Of a stretch of 64,000 bases of DNA, positions 35,091 through 44,309 are shown in pieces; position 1 is the stretch's first letter; every line of letters starts with the position of its first letter. The stretch is from positions 89,186 to 153,185 of the forward strand of contig PKWM01000021.1 in assembly GCA_003133245.1 (NCBI GenBank), given 5' to 3'. A program made the translations under genes and the position numbers. The notes beneath the pieces are model-generated. The model was not told the origin of the DNA and made no database searches. It saw nothing but the letters and a program-made list of their open reading frames with translations. The stretch is from Rhodoferax sp. Lineage in GTDB: Bacteria > Pseudomonadota > Gammaproteobacteria > Burkholderiales > Burkholderiaceae_C.

Positions 35091-36245
35091 CTAAAACCGG
35101 TCGCGACCTGGGACGCGCGCCAAGATGCGCAGGTCGGGTCCGACCATGGCAGTGGATTTGAACTCCAGTGCCAGCGCGTCGGTCAGCGCGGTGAGCGGCC
35201 CGAAACTGGCCATGTCGCGCCCTGGTCCCAGCAGCTTGGGGGCCAGATAGAGCAACAATTCATCGACCAGCCCGGCACGAATCAGCGCACCATTGAGCGT
35301 GTGACCCGCCTCCACGTGCAGTTCATTGATTTCGCGCTGACCCAAATCCAGCAGCATGGCGGCCAGATCAACTTTGCCTTGGGTGCCAATTTGCTGGCCC
35401 GGCAAGTAGATGACGCTGGCGCCGCGCGCTTGCAGCGCTGCCTTTTTGGCTTCATTGGGAACGGCCGCATAAATGAAAATGGGGCGCCCCACTTCGAAGA
35501 GATGGGCATCCAGTGGTGTTTGCAGGCGGCTGTCCACGATCGCCAAAGCGGGTTGACGCGGCGTGCTCACGAGACGCACATCAAGCAGCGGGTTGTCAGC
35601 CAGCACGGTGCCAATGCCGGTGAGCACGGCACTGGCGCGGGCGCGCCAGGCGTGACCATCGGCACGGGCCGTCTCGGACGTGATCCATTGGCTGACACCG
35701 TTGTTCAGTGCCGTTTTGCCGTCCAGCGAGGCGGCAATTTTCATGCGCAGCCAGGGCGTTTTGCGAATCATGCGGCTGAAAAAACCGATATTGAGCTCGC
35801 GCGTGGCCAGCGCAACCGGGTCGTCCGGGGCAAGCACTTCAACCTCGATGCCGACAGCGCGTAGCCGTGCAATGCCTTGCCCCGCGACCAGCGGGTTGGG
35901 GTCTTGCTGCGCCACGATGACGCGCGCCACGCCTGCCTCGATCAGTGCATCGCAGCACGGCGGCGTGCGCCCGAAATGCGAGCATGGCTCCAAGGTGACG
36001 TACGCCGTGGCGCCGCGCACGTCGTAGCCCGCGTCACGCGCCGCGCGCAGTGCCATGACTTCGGCATGGGCCTGGCCGACGCGCTGCGTGTGGCCTTGGC
36101 CTAGTGTGCGGCCGCTGGTGTCTACAATGACGCAGCCGACGCTCGGGTTGGGTGATGTTATCCAGTAATTTTTTTCGCCCAAGAGCAGAGCGTTTGCCAT
36201 GAACTTGTTGATTTGCATTGTGGATGCTTTATTGCCGGATTTCAT
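35091..36245 (-). CDS. ribD: Bifunctional riboflavin biosynthesis deaminase/reductase
   Basis: This 384-residue protein carries an N-terminal zinc deaminase (TSPNPSVGCVIVD, GQAHAEVMALR with the His-Ala-Glu, and EPCSHFGRTPPCCDALIEA with the two cysteines) and a C-terminal reductase (LRMKIAASLDGKTALNNG, ITSETARADGHAWRARA, EAGHTLNGALIRAGLVDEL). It carries out the second and third steps after GTP opening. ATG 36245 is given; ATG 36218 is also possible, with neither having a strong Shine-Dalgarno. It is the first gene of the ribD-ribE part. No FMN riboswitch was seen upstream. Confidence 0.93.
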   Translation of the reverse strand: MKSGNKASTMQINKFMANALLLGEKNYWITSPNPSVGCVIVDTSGRTLGQGHTQRVGQAHAEVMALRAARDAGYDVRGATAYVTLEPCSHFGRTPPCCDALIEAGVARVIVAQQDPNPLVAGQGIARLRAVGIEVEVLAPDDPVALATRELNIGFFSRMIRKTPWLRMKIAASLDGKTALNNGVSQWITSETARADGHAWRARASAVLTGIGTVLADNPLLDVRLVSTPRQPALAIVDSRLQTPLDAHLFEVGRPIFIYAAVPNEAKKAALQARGASVIYLPGQQIGTQGKVDLAAMLLDLGQREINELHVEAGHTLNGALIRAGLVDELLLYLAPKLLGPGRDMASFGPLTALTDALALEFKSTAMVGPDLRILARVPGRDRF

Positions 36246-36360
36246 TTTTTAGGTTCAATTCACAAGGCGATTTAGGTTTCCCAAACTCGCTGCGCCGATT
36301 GCCTGCCAAAGTAGTGGCCACCCGCAGTCAGATGTTGATGCCATTTTAAAAGTATTACCC

Positions 36361-36894
36361 ATGAGTGAAACACGTAACAACGCCATCGACTTTTTGCCCG
36401 GGATGCTATCGCAAAACGCGCAGTCGATGATGCGCAGCATGGTGCTTGCCATGCAAGAGGAGATGGCACAGGACCGACAGTTGGCCAATTCGTCCTATTG
36501 TGCCTTGCTGCTCAAATTGAGTGAACCCGATCTGGTCCGTGAGTTTGATGTTGCTATCAAAAGCGCCATGACTTCAATCAAGAATTCAAACCAGACCGAG
36601 ATTTTCACGGCTGACTTGTCTTTGTCGCTGGAGCCCATTGATGATGTTGTAGATTCTTCTGCGAGCGACTTTGCCAGTTCTGCGGCGCTGTTCGGCAAAC
36701 TGTGTAGCGTTGAACCCGAACACAAAATTGAAAGTGTGGAGGCATTTAGCAAAGATGTTTTTCTGGCTGCGCTCAAGGACGCGTTCTTGAAATCACGCAT
36801 CGACAGCGCCGAAGCGGCCAAAATCATGCCCTACGCTCGACGTGCGCTTAATGCGGAGTTGGTCGATCTGTATGGCAAACTCGGTGGCCGGTAG
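36361..36894 (+). CDS. Hypothetical protein
   Basis: This 177-residue soluble protein is not recognised. It has no signal peptide or membrane segment. It is rich in Ser, Asp and Ala in the middle (DDVVDSSASDFASSAALFG) and helical at both ends, ending in ARRALNAELVDLYGKLGG. It is divergent from ribD across 115 bases and sits upstream of the minor-pilin operon by 108 bases. Its coding character is supported by a clean 534-base frame with normal composition, but the function and the relation to the pilin genes are unknown. Confidence 0.6.
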   Translation: MSETRNNAIDFLPGMLSQNAQSMMRSMVLAMQEEMAQDRQLANSSYCALLLKLSEPDLVREFDVAIKSAMTSIKNSNQTEIFTADLSLSLEPIDDVVDSSASDFASSAALFGKLCSVEPEHKIESVEAFSKDVFLAALKDAFLKSRIDSAEAAKIMPYARRALNAELVDLYGKLGGR

Positions 36895-37002
36895 TGTGTT
36901 GGAGTTCACAGGCGGGTGAGATTGTTGCCGTCTGACCAGTCGTTGCCGCCACTTGTCGGCTGGTGCCACTGAAGTTTGTGGGTTTGTTGTAATCTGAGAC
37001 TT

Positions 37003-37629
37003 ATGAAGCCTCAATTCATCACTGTGAAACTCAATGCCACCAGTTCCGCGTCTGCTTCGATGATGGCCTGCGCGTTTTCTGGGCGTGCCGCGAAGGCTGT
37101 GCGTCAGTGCGGCGTCACAATGATCGAGCTTTTGGTTGTGATCGTCATCGCTGCCATCGTGGCTGCGATTGCCGCGCCTTCACTACAGAGCACGCTTAAC
37201 AACTTCCGTCAGAAGTCAGCCCAGTCCTTGCTGGTGAGTGACTTGAACCAGGCGCGTGCCGAAGCAATCAAGCGTAATACCCGCACACTGGTATGTGTTC
37301 GTAATTCAGCCGGTACCGGCTGCGGCAGTGGTGCCAATTGGCAAGCCGGGTGGGTGGTGTGCACAGATTCTTTTACCACTTCCACCGGATTGCCGCCTAG
37401 CGACGACGAATGTGACGCAGCGACTACCGATAACCCCAACCCCTTCATCGTGCGCCCGGCGCTGGATGCGGTGCTGGCCTTGACCGCGCCTGCAACACCC
37501 CTTCATTTCAATGCCAACAGTTCGCAGGGCAGCGATGGCACTGCTGCCACGTTGACGTTGGGGGGTACCTGGTCTGGCGCGGTTGCCAACGTCATAACGG
37601 TTGCCCCTACCGGCAACATCGCAAAGTAG
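37003..37629 (+). CDS. fimT: Minor pseudopilin, GspH/FimT type
   Basis: This 208-residue protein has a type III prepilin signal, with cleavage expected after the glycine in RQCG-VTMIELLVV and glutamate at position +5, then the hydrophobic pilin helix. The leader is unusually long, about 39 residues from ATG 37003, so a later start is possible. A GspH-like region follows (SDLNQARAEAIKRNTRTLVC). It should be a minor pilin that primes type IV pilus assembly. It begins the run fimT-pilV-pilW-pilX-pilY1-pilE-fimT2, with gaps of 4-11 bases up to pilY1. Confidence 0.87.
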   Translation: MKPQFITVKLNATSSASASMMACAFSGRAAKAVRQCGVTMIELLVVIVIAAIVAAIAAPSLQSTLNNFRQKSAQSLLVSDLNQARAEAIKRNTRTLVCVRNSAGTGCGSGANWQAGWVVCTDSFTTSTGLPPSDDECDAATTDNPNPFIVRPALDAVLALTAPATPLHFNANSSQGSDGTAATLTLGGTWSGAVANVITVAPTGNIAK

Positions 37630-37640
37630 CAGGTGTCCAG

Positions 37641-38213
37641 ATGATCCGATCCAACTTAATCCGACCCCAAGCCCGTAACACCCAACGCGGTTTTTCGATG
37701 ATCGAAGTGCTGGTCACCCTATTGATCATCTCTTTGGCTCTGTTGGGTACGGCTGGGCTACAAGCATATTCGATGCGCTTGAATCAGGGCGGCCAGTTTC
37801 GCTCGTTGGCGGTGTTTTTGGCAGCTGATCTGGCTGAACGCATCGAGGCCAACAAATCAAGCGCGGGGGCTGGGTATTATGTGGTACCAAGCACCAGTGG
37901 AGCCGACTTTCTGGCCGGCGCTCCTGCAGTGAGCACGGCCTGCGTAACAGCCGCGTGTCCAGCGGCCGCACTGGCCAGCTTCGACCTCTCGCAATGGCAG
38001 AACGCAGTTGCAACGACTTTGCCGCAAAGTTCGTGGTCGGTGGCGCAAGTGGTAGCCGGCAATCAGAGCACCTACACCATCACTATCAGCTGGGTCGATC
38101 GGCGCGCTGATACCACCCATGCTGCGACCGACGCCAACTCGCAGTTCGGCAGCAATGCGGCTGGCACGGGCGAGAAATTTTCTTATACCGCGACCCGAAC
38201 CGTTTTCAATTAG
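37641..38213 (+). CDS. pilV: Minor pilin PilV
   Basis: This 190-residue minor pilin has a 17-residue leader ending in glycine and the mature N-terminus FSMIEVLVTLLIISLALLG, the PilV signature with the LALLGTAGLQ extension that is typical of the family. AFLAADLAERIEANK-like sequence follows the helix. PilV, with PilW, PilX and FimT/FimU, forms the tip complex that carries PilY1. It lies 11 bases after fimT and four before pilW. Confidence 0.88.
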   Translation: MIRSNLIRPQARNTQRGFSMIEVLVTLLIISLALLGTAGLQAYSMRLNQGGQFRSLAVFLAADLAERIEANKSSAGAGYYVVPSTSGADFLAGAPAVSTACVTAACPAAALASFDLSQWQNAVATTLPQSSWSVAQVVAGNQSTYTITISWVDRRADTTHAATDANSQFGSNAAGTGEKFSYTATRTVFN

Positions 38214-38217
38214 AACC

Positions 38218-39225
38218 ATGACAACGTCCATGCCAACATTCTCCCGCACGCGACCCCGGCGCTCAGGCCAGCAGGCCGGGTTCACCTTGATCGAGATGAT
38301 GATTGCCATCACCATCGGTCTGGGTATTCTGGCTGGGCTGGTGGGTGTGCTGGCCGCCAACTCCAGCAATTCGCGCAGCAATGATCGCACTTCCGAACTG
38401 ATGACCAATGGGCGCTATGCACTCAACTCGATGAAGCAGGAACTGCGCCAGGCCGGCTTTCGCGCCTACACCTGGGCTGAGCCCAGTACGCCAGGCGCCT
38501 TGACTTTGATCAACGAGTGTCTGGAGGCGGGAGCCACGGCTGGCTCTTTTGTTGCCAATATCCGCCAGGGCATTTGGGGTGCCAATAACGTTAATCCATT
38601 TTCCGCGTCGTGCATTCCGGCTGCAAGTTATGCCAACGGTAATGATGTCTTGGTGGTGCGGCGTCTGGCTGTTATTCCTTCGCCAATACTTCCTAAGACA
38701 ACACTTGACGCCAACACGGTCTATTTTCAGTCCAGCTACGAGCGCGGCCAGATCTTTCAGGGCGCAACGGCACCCACCTTTCCCGGTTCACCTGCTCCCT
38801 TGGCGAGTTTCGCCGTGCAAATCTATGTCTACTACATCAGTCCATTCACTGTTTCATCGACTGAAAGCCCGTTGGTTCCAGCGCTGTACCGGGTCTCACT
38901 GCAAAGTGATGGTTCCATGGATCGCGAGTTGGTGGCCAGCGGCATTGAACACTTGCAGGTCCAGTATGGAAAGCTCACCACAACGGTACCGGCAACGACC
39001 CAATTTCTCGACACGCTGACCGGCTTCTCGTTCAACTCAGCTGCCACCGACTGGGACAATGTAAACGCAGTGCGAATCTGGTTGCTGGCCCGCAACGAGA
39101 CCGCCGAGCCGGGTTACAGCAACACCAACAGCTATGTGATGGGCGACCAGACCTATGACTTTAGCAGCGCACAGGATGGTTTTCGTCGCCAGCTTTTTAC
39201 CGCCGTGGTGCAACTGCGTAACTAA
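38218..39225 (+). CDS. pilW: Minor pilin PilW
   Basis: This 335-residue minor pilin has the prepilin peptidase site QQAG-FTLIEMMIAITIG and the PilW-type large C-terminal domain; SERTSELMTNGRYALNSMKQ-like sequence after the helix (positions near residue 60) is the PilW family block. The ATG at 38218 follows the pilV stop closely, and the open frame upstream is out-of-frame pilV. It belongs to the pilus tip complex with PilV, PilX and PilY1. Confidence 0.88.
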   Translation: MTTSMPTFSRTRPRRSGQQAGFTLIEMMIAITIGLGILAGLVGVLAANSSNSRSNDRTSELMTNGRYALNSMKQELRQAGFRAYTWAEPSTPGALTLINECLEAGATAGSFVANIRQGIWGANNVNPFSASCIPAASYANGNDVLVVRRLAVIPSPILPKTTLDANTVYFQSSYERGQIFQGATAPTFPGSPAPLASFAVQIYVYYISPFTVSSTESPLVPALYRVSLQSDGSMDRELVASGIEHLQVQYGKLTTTVPATTQFLDTLTGFSFNSAATDWDNVNAVRIWLLARNETAEPGYSNTNSYVMGDQTYDFSSAQDGFRRQLFTAVVQLRN

Positions 39226-39236
39226 GGGGGGTCACC

Positions 39237-39779
39237 ATGCGACATCAATCTGCTTATCGTTTCCCCTATCGGCAAAAAGGTGCCACCCTGGTTATAGCCC
39301 TGTTGATTCTGGTATTGATCATGATGATCGGAATCACGGCGGTCAGCACGTCCAATACCCAGTACAAGCTGGCTGGCAATTTGCAGTTTGAAGATGGTGC
39401 AATGAATAATGCAGAGACCGCAGTCTCGACGGCTGAGAACTGGCTTGTTACTGGTACCAATTACAACAACGCCGGTTTCACTACCTACAACGCGACTGCG
39501 TCGCCCCAGTTACTGCCGATTGGTACCAACAACCCTTTGAATATGACCTGGAGCAACAGCAACTCACTCAGCTTGGGCGATGACACTCAACGGTATCTAA
39601 TTCAGCAATTGTCAACCAATAATCTTTTGATGGGCTCCAGCGCGGTCGTTGGCAGGCAGGGTATTTCGGTCTGCGACAAGGTCAATACGTATCTGATTAC
39701 CGGACGTGGCACCACCCACCGTGGGGCAACCAAGTTGGTCCAGTCCTACTACAGCGTTTTGAGCTGTCCAATATCTTGA
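39237..39779 (+). CDS. pilX: Minor pilin PilX
   Basis: This 180-residue protein is a PilX-type minor pilin. The leader RQKG precedes ATLVIALLILVLIMMIGIT, which lacks the +5 glutamate of ordinary pilins, as is usual for PilX. QYKLAGNLQFEDGAMNNAET after the helix is the family block. GGGGG-like Shine-Dalgarno (AAGGGGGG) precedes the ATG. It lies between pilW and pilY1. Confidence 0.85.
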   Translation: MRHQSAYRFPYRQKGATLVIALLILVLIMMIGITAVSTSNTQYKLAGNLQFEDGAMNNAETAVSTAENWLVTGTNYNNAGFTTYNATASPQLLPIGTNNPLNMTWSNSNSLSLGDDTQRYLIQQLSTNNLLMGSSAVVGRQGISVCDKVNTYLITGRGTTHRGATKLVQSYYSVLSCPIS

Positions 39780-39789
39780 GGAGCTTTTT

Positions 39790-42700
39790 ATGTCCAAGTT
39801 ATCGATCAAACCGATCTGGATCGTCACCATCGTCTTGATTGGTGCATGGGCCATTGCGCTCAGGCTGGCACTGGCAATTCCTGCCTTCGCACCGGCCAAT
39901 CAGCCTGTAGGATACGTTGCCCAGGATGACATCACCAATTACAACCTCACCTCGGGTCACGAAATTCTTTACCGGGCCCAGTACGAGCGCGAGTACTGGG
40001 GTGGCAATCTGATTGCTTATGGTGTCAATAGTGCGGGTGATATTGCCACAGCGACGCAGCCATGGAACGGTGGTGCGGCCAATCAACTCGATATTCAGGG
40101 TGCCAACCGGCGCATCGTGACCTTGAAGAGCGATGGCAGCCAAATTCCGTTCACCTGGGCCAGTTTGTCCACCGTACAGCAGGGCAACTTGACCTCCAGT
40201 GCGGTGCTCGATTACCTTCGCGGCGACCATAGCGGTGAAGTTCAACAAGGCGGTACTTTGCGCCAGCGGGCTTCTGCCTTGGGCGACATTGTGCATTCGC
40301 GGCCCTACTACCTCAGCGATAGCGCCAGCGCGACACCGGCACCGACCGTTTTTGTCGGCGCCAATGACGGCATGTTGCATGCCTTTGACGCAGCGACCGG
40401 CGCGGAACGTTGGGCCTATGTTCCGTCCATGTTGATTCCGAAGATGAGTGCTCTTTCCGTCAATCCGGGGCCTAGCACAAGTTTTCCACATGACTATTAT
40501 GTCGATGGTTCCGTCAACGTGGCGACCATCCTTTCGGGCTCAAAGCGGGTGCTGGTGGGTGCGCTCGGAGCCGGTGGTAAAGGCTTGTTCGCGCTCGACA
40601 TCACGGGTAGCGCGCGCCTGGCACCGGCCGACGAAGCGTCGGCGGCAACCAATATTCTCTGGGAAATCACGCCGACCACGCTCAATAACGCGACGAACAA
40701 CACCTATGCCAATCTGGGTTATACCTACGCCAACCCAACCATCGTCAAGGTCAGTGGCGTTGACGCCGTGATCGTCGGCAATGGTTACAACAATGGCGGC
40801 AACTACCAAGCCTTTTTGTATGTCATCAATGCCAATACCGGTGCCTTGATTTCTGCCATCCAGGCAGGGACCTCAGGCACCTCAGGCAGTCCGAACGGGC
40901 TGTCCACGCCGGTGGCCATTGACAGTAACAATGATGGCAACGTTGACATCGTTTATGCCGGCGATCTCAACGGAACGATGTGGAAATTCAATTTGTCAGC
41001 GGCTTCGGCAACAGCGCTGTTGACCACCTCGCCGGCGCAGCCGATTACCATGACCCCTGGTGTGGCACGGCACCCCAATGGCGGCTACATGATCAACTTC
41101 GCCACTGGCGCCATGCTCGCCGCAGCTGACCAGACCGATATGTCTGTCTTTGCTGCCTACGGCATTTGGGACGGTGCGCCGGTTGCCAACACCGCTTTGC
41201 TGGCGCAAACCCTGACCGAGCGTTGCTACACCTCGGGCACCAGCGTTGCAGCAACGCCGTGTGCCAGCCGAGTCCGCACGGTGACATCAAATCAGCCGGA
41301 CTGGACCGTTCACAAAGGGTGGAAAGTCAACTTGCCAGCCAGTGAAAAAGTCGTCGGCGACGGCAGCTATATTGAGAATGGTCGTTTTTACTTTACGTCT
41401 TACAACCCCACCATTTCCACCACGGTTCAGACGTCCACCGTCAAAGGCGAAAACTGGCTGATGGAGCTCGATTATCTCTCCGGCGGCGTGAGCAATTTAC
41501 CCTTTCTCGATCTCAGTGGCGATCACGTTCTGACCGATGACGACCGTGTCAAAGACTCGGCCAGTCCACCGGCACCGGTCATGACCACCGATGGCATTCC
41601 GGTGGGCAAGTTGATCGGCATCGGTGTCATGTCGCAGCCGATTCTGGTGCAACTAAGTACTTTGAACAATACGCTGTTTAATCAAAATCCAGATGTCGCT
41701 TTTTCGCCGGTGGCCCTGGGCACACAGACCGGTGTAACGGGGGGGCACTTTGACGTTGACTACTTTTACGTACCGCCGACTGGCGGCGCTCAGGCCAGCG
41801 CCACCATCACAATTGGCACCACCGGCCAGAGCAGTGGCTATCCGGCAACGCTGGGCGCCATTACTGTCAATGGTGTCACCGTCGTGCCCGCGCTGACGGT
41901 GACCGACATCACTGACGGTACTGCCAGCAGCGCCAACACTGCGACCATCAACAGCAAGGTGACGGGTGGTTTTACTGCCACTAAATCAGGCAACGTGATC
42001 ACGATCAAGGCGCCAATGGGTACCCAGTTCAATGGCAAGGCCATCAGCATTGCGGCTGGCACTCCTCAGGCACTCGTGCCTGCGGTGGCGGGTGTCACGG
42101 CGGTGGCGGGTGTCACCGGCGTTGCGCCGACTCCCGGTACACTGGTCATAACCTCTGTGAACAAGAGTAAGACCGTGTCCATCCGATGTGGCAGCACTTT
42201 CGTCGGCAGTTCTGCCAGTTTCACATCATCGAGTAGCAATACAGCCAGCACCCGGCTTGATGCTCTTTACACTAGCATCAATCAGACGGTCAATGGGTAC
42301 GCCACGTCGTGCGTCAAGACAACAACCAGCGGTGCGACATCAAAGCTTACCTGCACCATTTCGGCACCGGTCGGTGTTTCGGCTTGCCCTGGCAATGGCG
42401 GTTTTAACGTTGCTTCGGATATCAACGATACGACCAACACCGGCCCGGCTGGCGGTGTCAACGCGGTCACCGCCGTGGCTGGTGTGACTGCCGTGCCCCA
42501 GTCCGGCTGGACCAATTTCGCCCCGGCGCTGACCGCCGCAGCGTTCAATAACAACGGAGCTGAAGCCGCCAGCGTGGGCGATACCTGTGTTGACAGCAGT
42601 TGCAAGTATGACATCCATTTTCATCAGTACGACAAGGTGTTTGACGTCACCGGCGTCAACCTGCTCAATCCGAGCAGCACGACGGTCGATATCAAGAACA

Positions 42701-43746
42701 GCATTCCATCGCTGCTGCAAAATTTCAAGGTGTTGGTGCAAAACCAGTACCTCAGTCCGGCGGTGAAGCTGCACATCGGTGACCCCACTTATCTTTACAA
42801 CGTGGACCACGGTTACATTGCGCTGAAAGATTACGCCACTTCTGCCACTTTGGACTTGGCCACTTTGCAGACTTATCGACGTGACCCCAACGCGGTCTGG
42901 CCAGGTTCCGCCTCGACCGACGCACAAAAGTTGGCCCAGCCCAAACCCATTGGGAGCTTCACCTTTAACATGCCGATCGATGCCTTGTCAGCCAAGAACT
43001 GGTGGGGCAATGGCGATGTGCGTGCCGGTTTGCACCCGACGGTTTACAGTTGCGTCTGGCAGGCCGTTGGTACCCACGACGGAAATATGTACCAGCCGGT
43101 GATTCCTCCCACCAACGGGGTCGATGGCCCGGGCGTTGCCGGCTGGTCAAATTCGACCACGCCTACCACGGCGACCGGCGCGCGGCATAACGGTGCGCTC
43201 GTGATTCAGATCATCCGGGACACGACACCCAACTCTGCGATTGAGCAAAACGTTGCCGGGCGACCGGAATACGGCTGGCGCATCAAATCTGGGCTATACA
43301 GTAACTATGTGCTGGCTGAGTACGCGACTTACTGGCATCATCCCAACGGCAAGTGCTACAACAGTCCAGGTTGGACCAAAACGCCTCCCGCTGATAACGG
43401 GACCACCACGCCAGTGTCCAAAGCGGCGGGCTCCACCGATCCGAAAATTGGAAATTTGGCCGGTAGTGTCGGCGGAGCCGGAGGCACCATTACATCGGTC
43501 GTTACGACGGTTTCTGGCGCGGTGAGTACGACAACGATCACCTATTCTGATGGCACCTTTGCTACCATCGTCAGAACCGCCAATGCGGACGGCAGTGTGA
43601 CGATTGTCACGACCGACGCGTTAAAAGTTGTCACAACTGAAACGATTGCCAATACCGACGGGACGCTTAAAACCGGTGGCGATGAACGCGCGCATCAGGC
43701 GGCGCGCACCGGCCGAATTTCGTGGCGTGAACTTGTGGCACCATAG
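39790..43746 (+). CDS. pilY1: PilY1, type IV pilus tip adhesin
   Basis: This 1318-residue secreted protein has an N-terminal signal (IWIVTIVLIGAWAIALRLAL) and the PilY1 beta-propeller, with VFVGANDGMLHAFDAATGAE near residue 193 and YYVDGSVNVATIL. The calcium loop DSNNDGNVD at residues 378-386 matches the site needed for pilus extension and retraction in Pseudomonas. An N-terminal von Willebrand A domain, found in many PilY1 proteins, is absent. Residues about 665-905 hold two Thr/Ser/Gly-rich repeat-like modules joined by VAGVTAV linkers. The C-terminal 90 residues are low in complexity (SVVTTVSGAVSTTTITYSDG). Shine-Dalgarno GAGGAG precedes the ATG. Confidence 0.92.
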   Translation: MSKLSIKPIWIVTIVLIGAWAIALRLALAIPAFAPANQPVGYVAQDDITNYNLTSGHEILYRAQYEREYWGGNLIAYGVNSAGDIATATQPWNGGAANQLDIQGANRRIVTLKSDGSQIPFTWASLSTVQQGNLTSSAVLDYLRGDHSGEVQQGGTLRQRASALGDIVHSRPYYLSDSASATPAPTVFVGANDGMLHAFDAATGAERWAYVPSMLIPKMSALSVNPGPSTSFPHDYYVDGSVNVATILSGSKRVLVGALGAGGKGLFALDITGSARLAPADEASAATNILWEITPTTLNNATNNTYANLGYTYANPTIVKVSGVDAVIVGNGYNNGGNYQAFLYVINANTGALISAIQAGTSGTSGSPNGLSTPVAIDSNNDGNVDIVYAGDLNGTMWKFNLSAASATALLTTSPAQPITMTPGVARHPNGGYMINFATGAMLAAADQTDMSVFAAYGIWDGAPVANTALLAQTLTERCYTSGTSVAATPCASRVRTVTSNQPDWTVHKGWKVNLPASEKVVGDGSYIENGRFYFTSYNPTISTTVQTSTVKGENWLMELDYLSGGVSNLPFLDLSGDHVLTDDDRVKDSASPPAPVMTTDGIPVGKLIGIGVMSQPILVQLSTLNNTLFNQNPDVAFSPVALGTQTGVTGGHFDVDYFYVPPTGGAQASATITIGTTGQSSGYPATLGAITVNGVTVVPALTVTDITDGTASSANTATINSKVTGGFTATKSGNVITIKAPMGTQFNGKAISIAAGTPQALVPAVAGVTAVAGVTGVAPTPGTLVITSVNKSKTVSIRCGSTFVGSSASFTSSSSNTASTRLDALYTSINQTVNGYATSCVKTTTSGATSKLTCTISAPVGVSACPGNGGFNVASDINDTTNTGPAGGVNAVTAVAGVTAVPQSGWTNFAPALTAAAFNNNGAEAASVGDTCVDSSCKYDIHFHQYDKVFDVTGVNLLNPSSTTVDIKNSIPSLLQNFKVLVQNQYLSPAVKLHIGDPTYLYNVDHGYIALKDYATSATLDLATLQTYRRDPNAVWPGSASTDAQKLAQPKPIGSFTFNMPIDALSAKNWWGNGDVRAGLHPTVYSCVWQAVGTHDGNMYQPVIPPTNGVDGPGVAGWSNSTTPTTATGARHNGALVIQIIRDTTPNSAIEQNVAGRPEYGWRIKSGLYSNYVLAEYATYWHHPNGKCYNSPGWTKTPPADNGTTTPVSKAAGSTDPKIGNLAGSVGGAGGTITSVVTTVSGAVSTTTITYSDGTFATIVRTANADGSVTIVTTDALKVVTTETIANTDGTLKTGGDERAHQAARTGRISWRELVAP

Positions 43747-43796
43747 CCGCCTGCGCACCAGCTGATACCGTTGAGGTTTAACAATAAAGGAGACCT

Positions 43797-44237
43797 GTGA
43801 ATCGAATAAAGTTACGAGGCTTCACCTTGATTGAGATGATGATCGTGGTGGTCATTGTTGGCATATTGGCCGCCGTGGCCTTGCCCAGCTACCGCAACCA
43901 CATCATTCGTGCGACCCGGGTGCAAGCGCAAACCGAATTGCTGGAACTCGCCGGTTTGCAAGAGAAGATATTTCTCAATTCCAACAGCTATGCCTTCAGT
44001 GTGACGGCTGCTTATAACGGCACCGCCGCCGGTGGGCTCGGTCGCACCAGCAGCCAGACCCATGATGGCCGCTACAACCTGTCGCTGGACATCACCGTGC
44101 CGTCCCAGACCTTTGTTCTTACCGCCACCCCGGCGGCGGGCGGAACCCAGGTCGGTGATGGAAACATTTCCATCAGCGAGAGCGGGAGGCGAACATGTGA
44201 TCCAACATGCGGTCCGCAGGGCGCCGCCACCTGGTAG
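43797..44237 (+). CDS. pilE: Type IV pilin PilE-like
   Basis: This 146-residue pilin has a short leader (MNRIKLRG) and mature N-terminus FTLIEMMIVVVIVGILAAVA with the +5 glutamate. It ends with a disulfide-type pair in CDPTCGPQ. The GTG start at 43797 follows AAGGAG. As the last typical minor pilin after pilY1 it corresponds to Pseudomonas PilE, a minor pilin, rather than the major pilin. It is followed by a second FimT. Confidence 0.88.
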   Translation: MNRIKLRGFTLIEMMIVVVIVGILAAVALPSYRNHIIRATRVQAQTELLELAGLQEKIFLNSNSYAFSVTAAYNGTAAGGLGRTSSQTHDGRYNLSLDITVPSQTFVLTATPAAGGTQVGDGNISISESGRRTCDPTCGPQGAATW

Positions 44238-44309
44238 GGTAAACACTAGTCGAAAGGGAAATATTTCGCGTTGACTTGTTGAATTTTATGGCGCACCATT
44301 TGGCGCACC

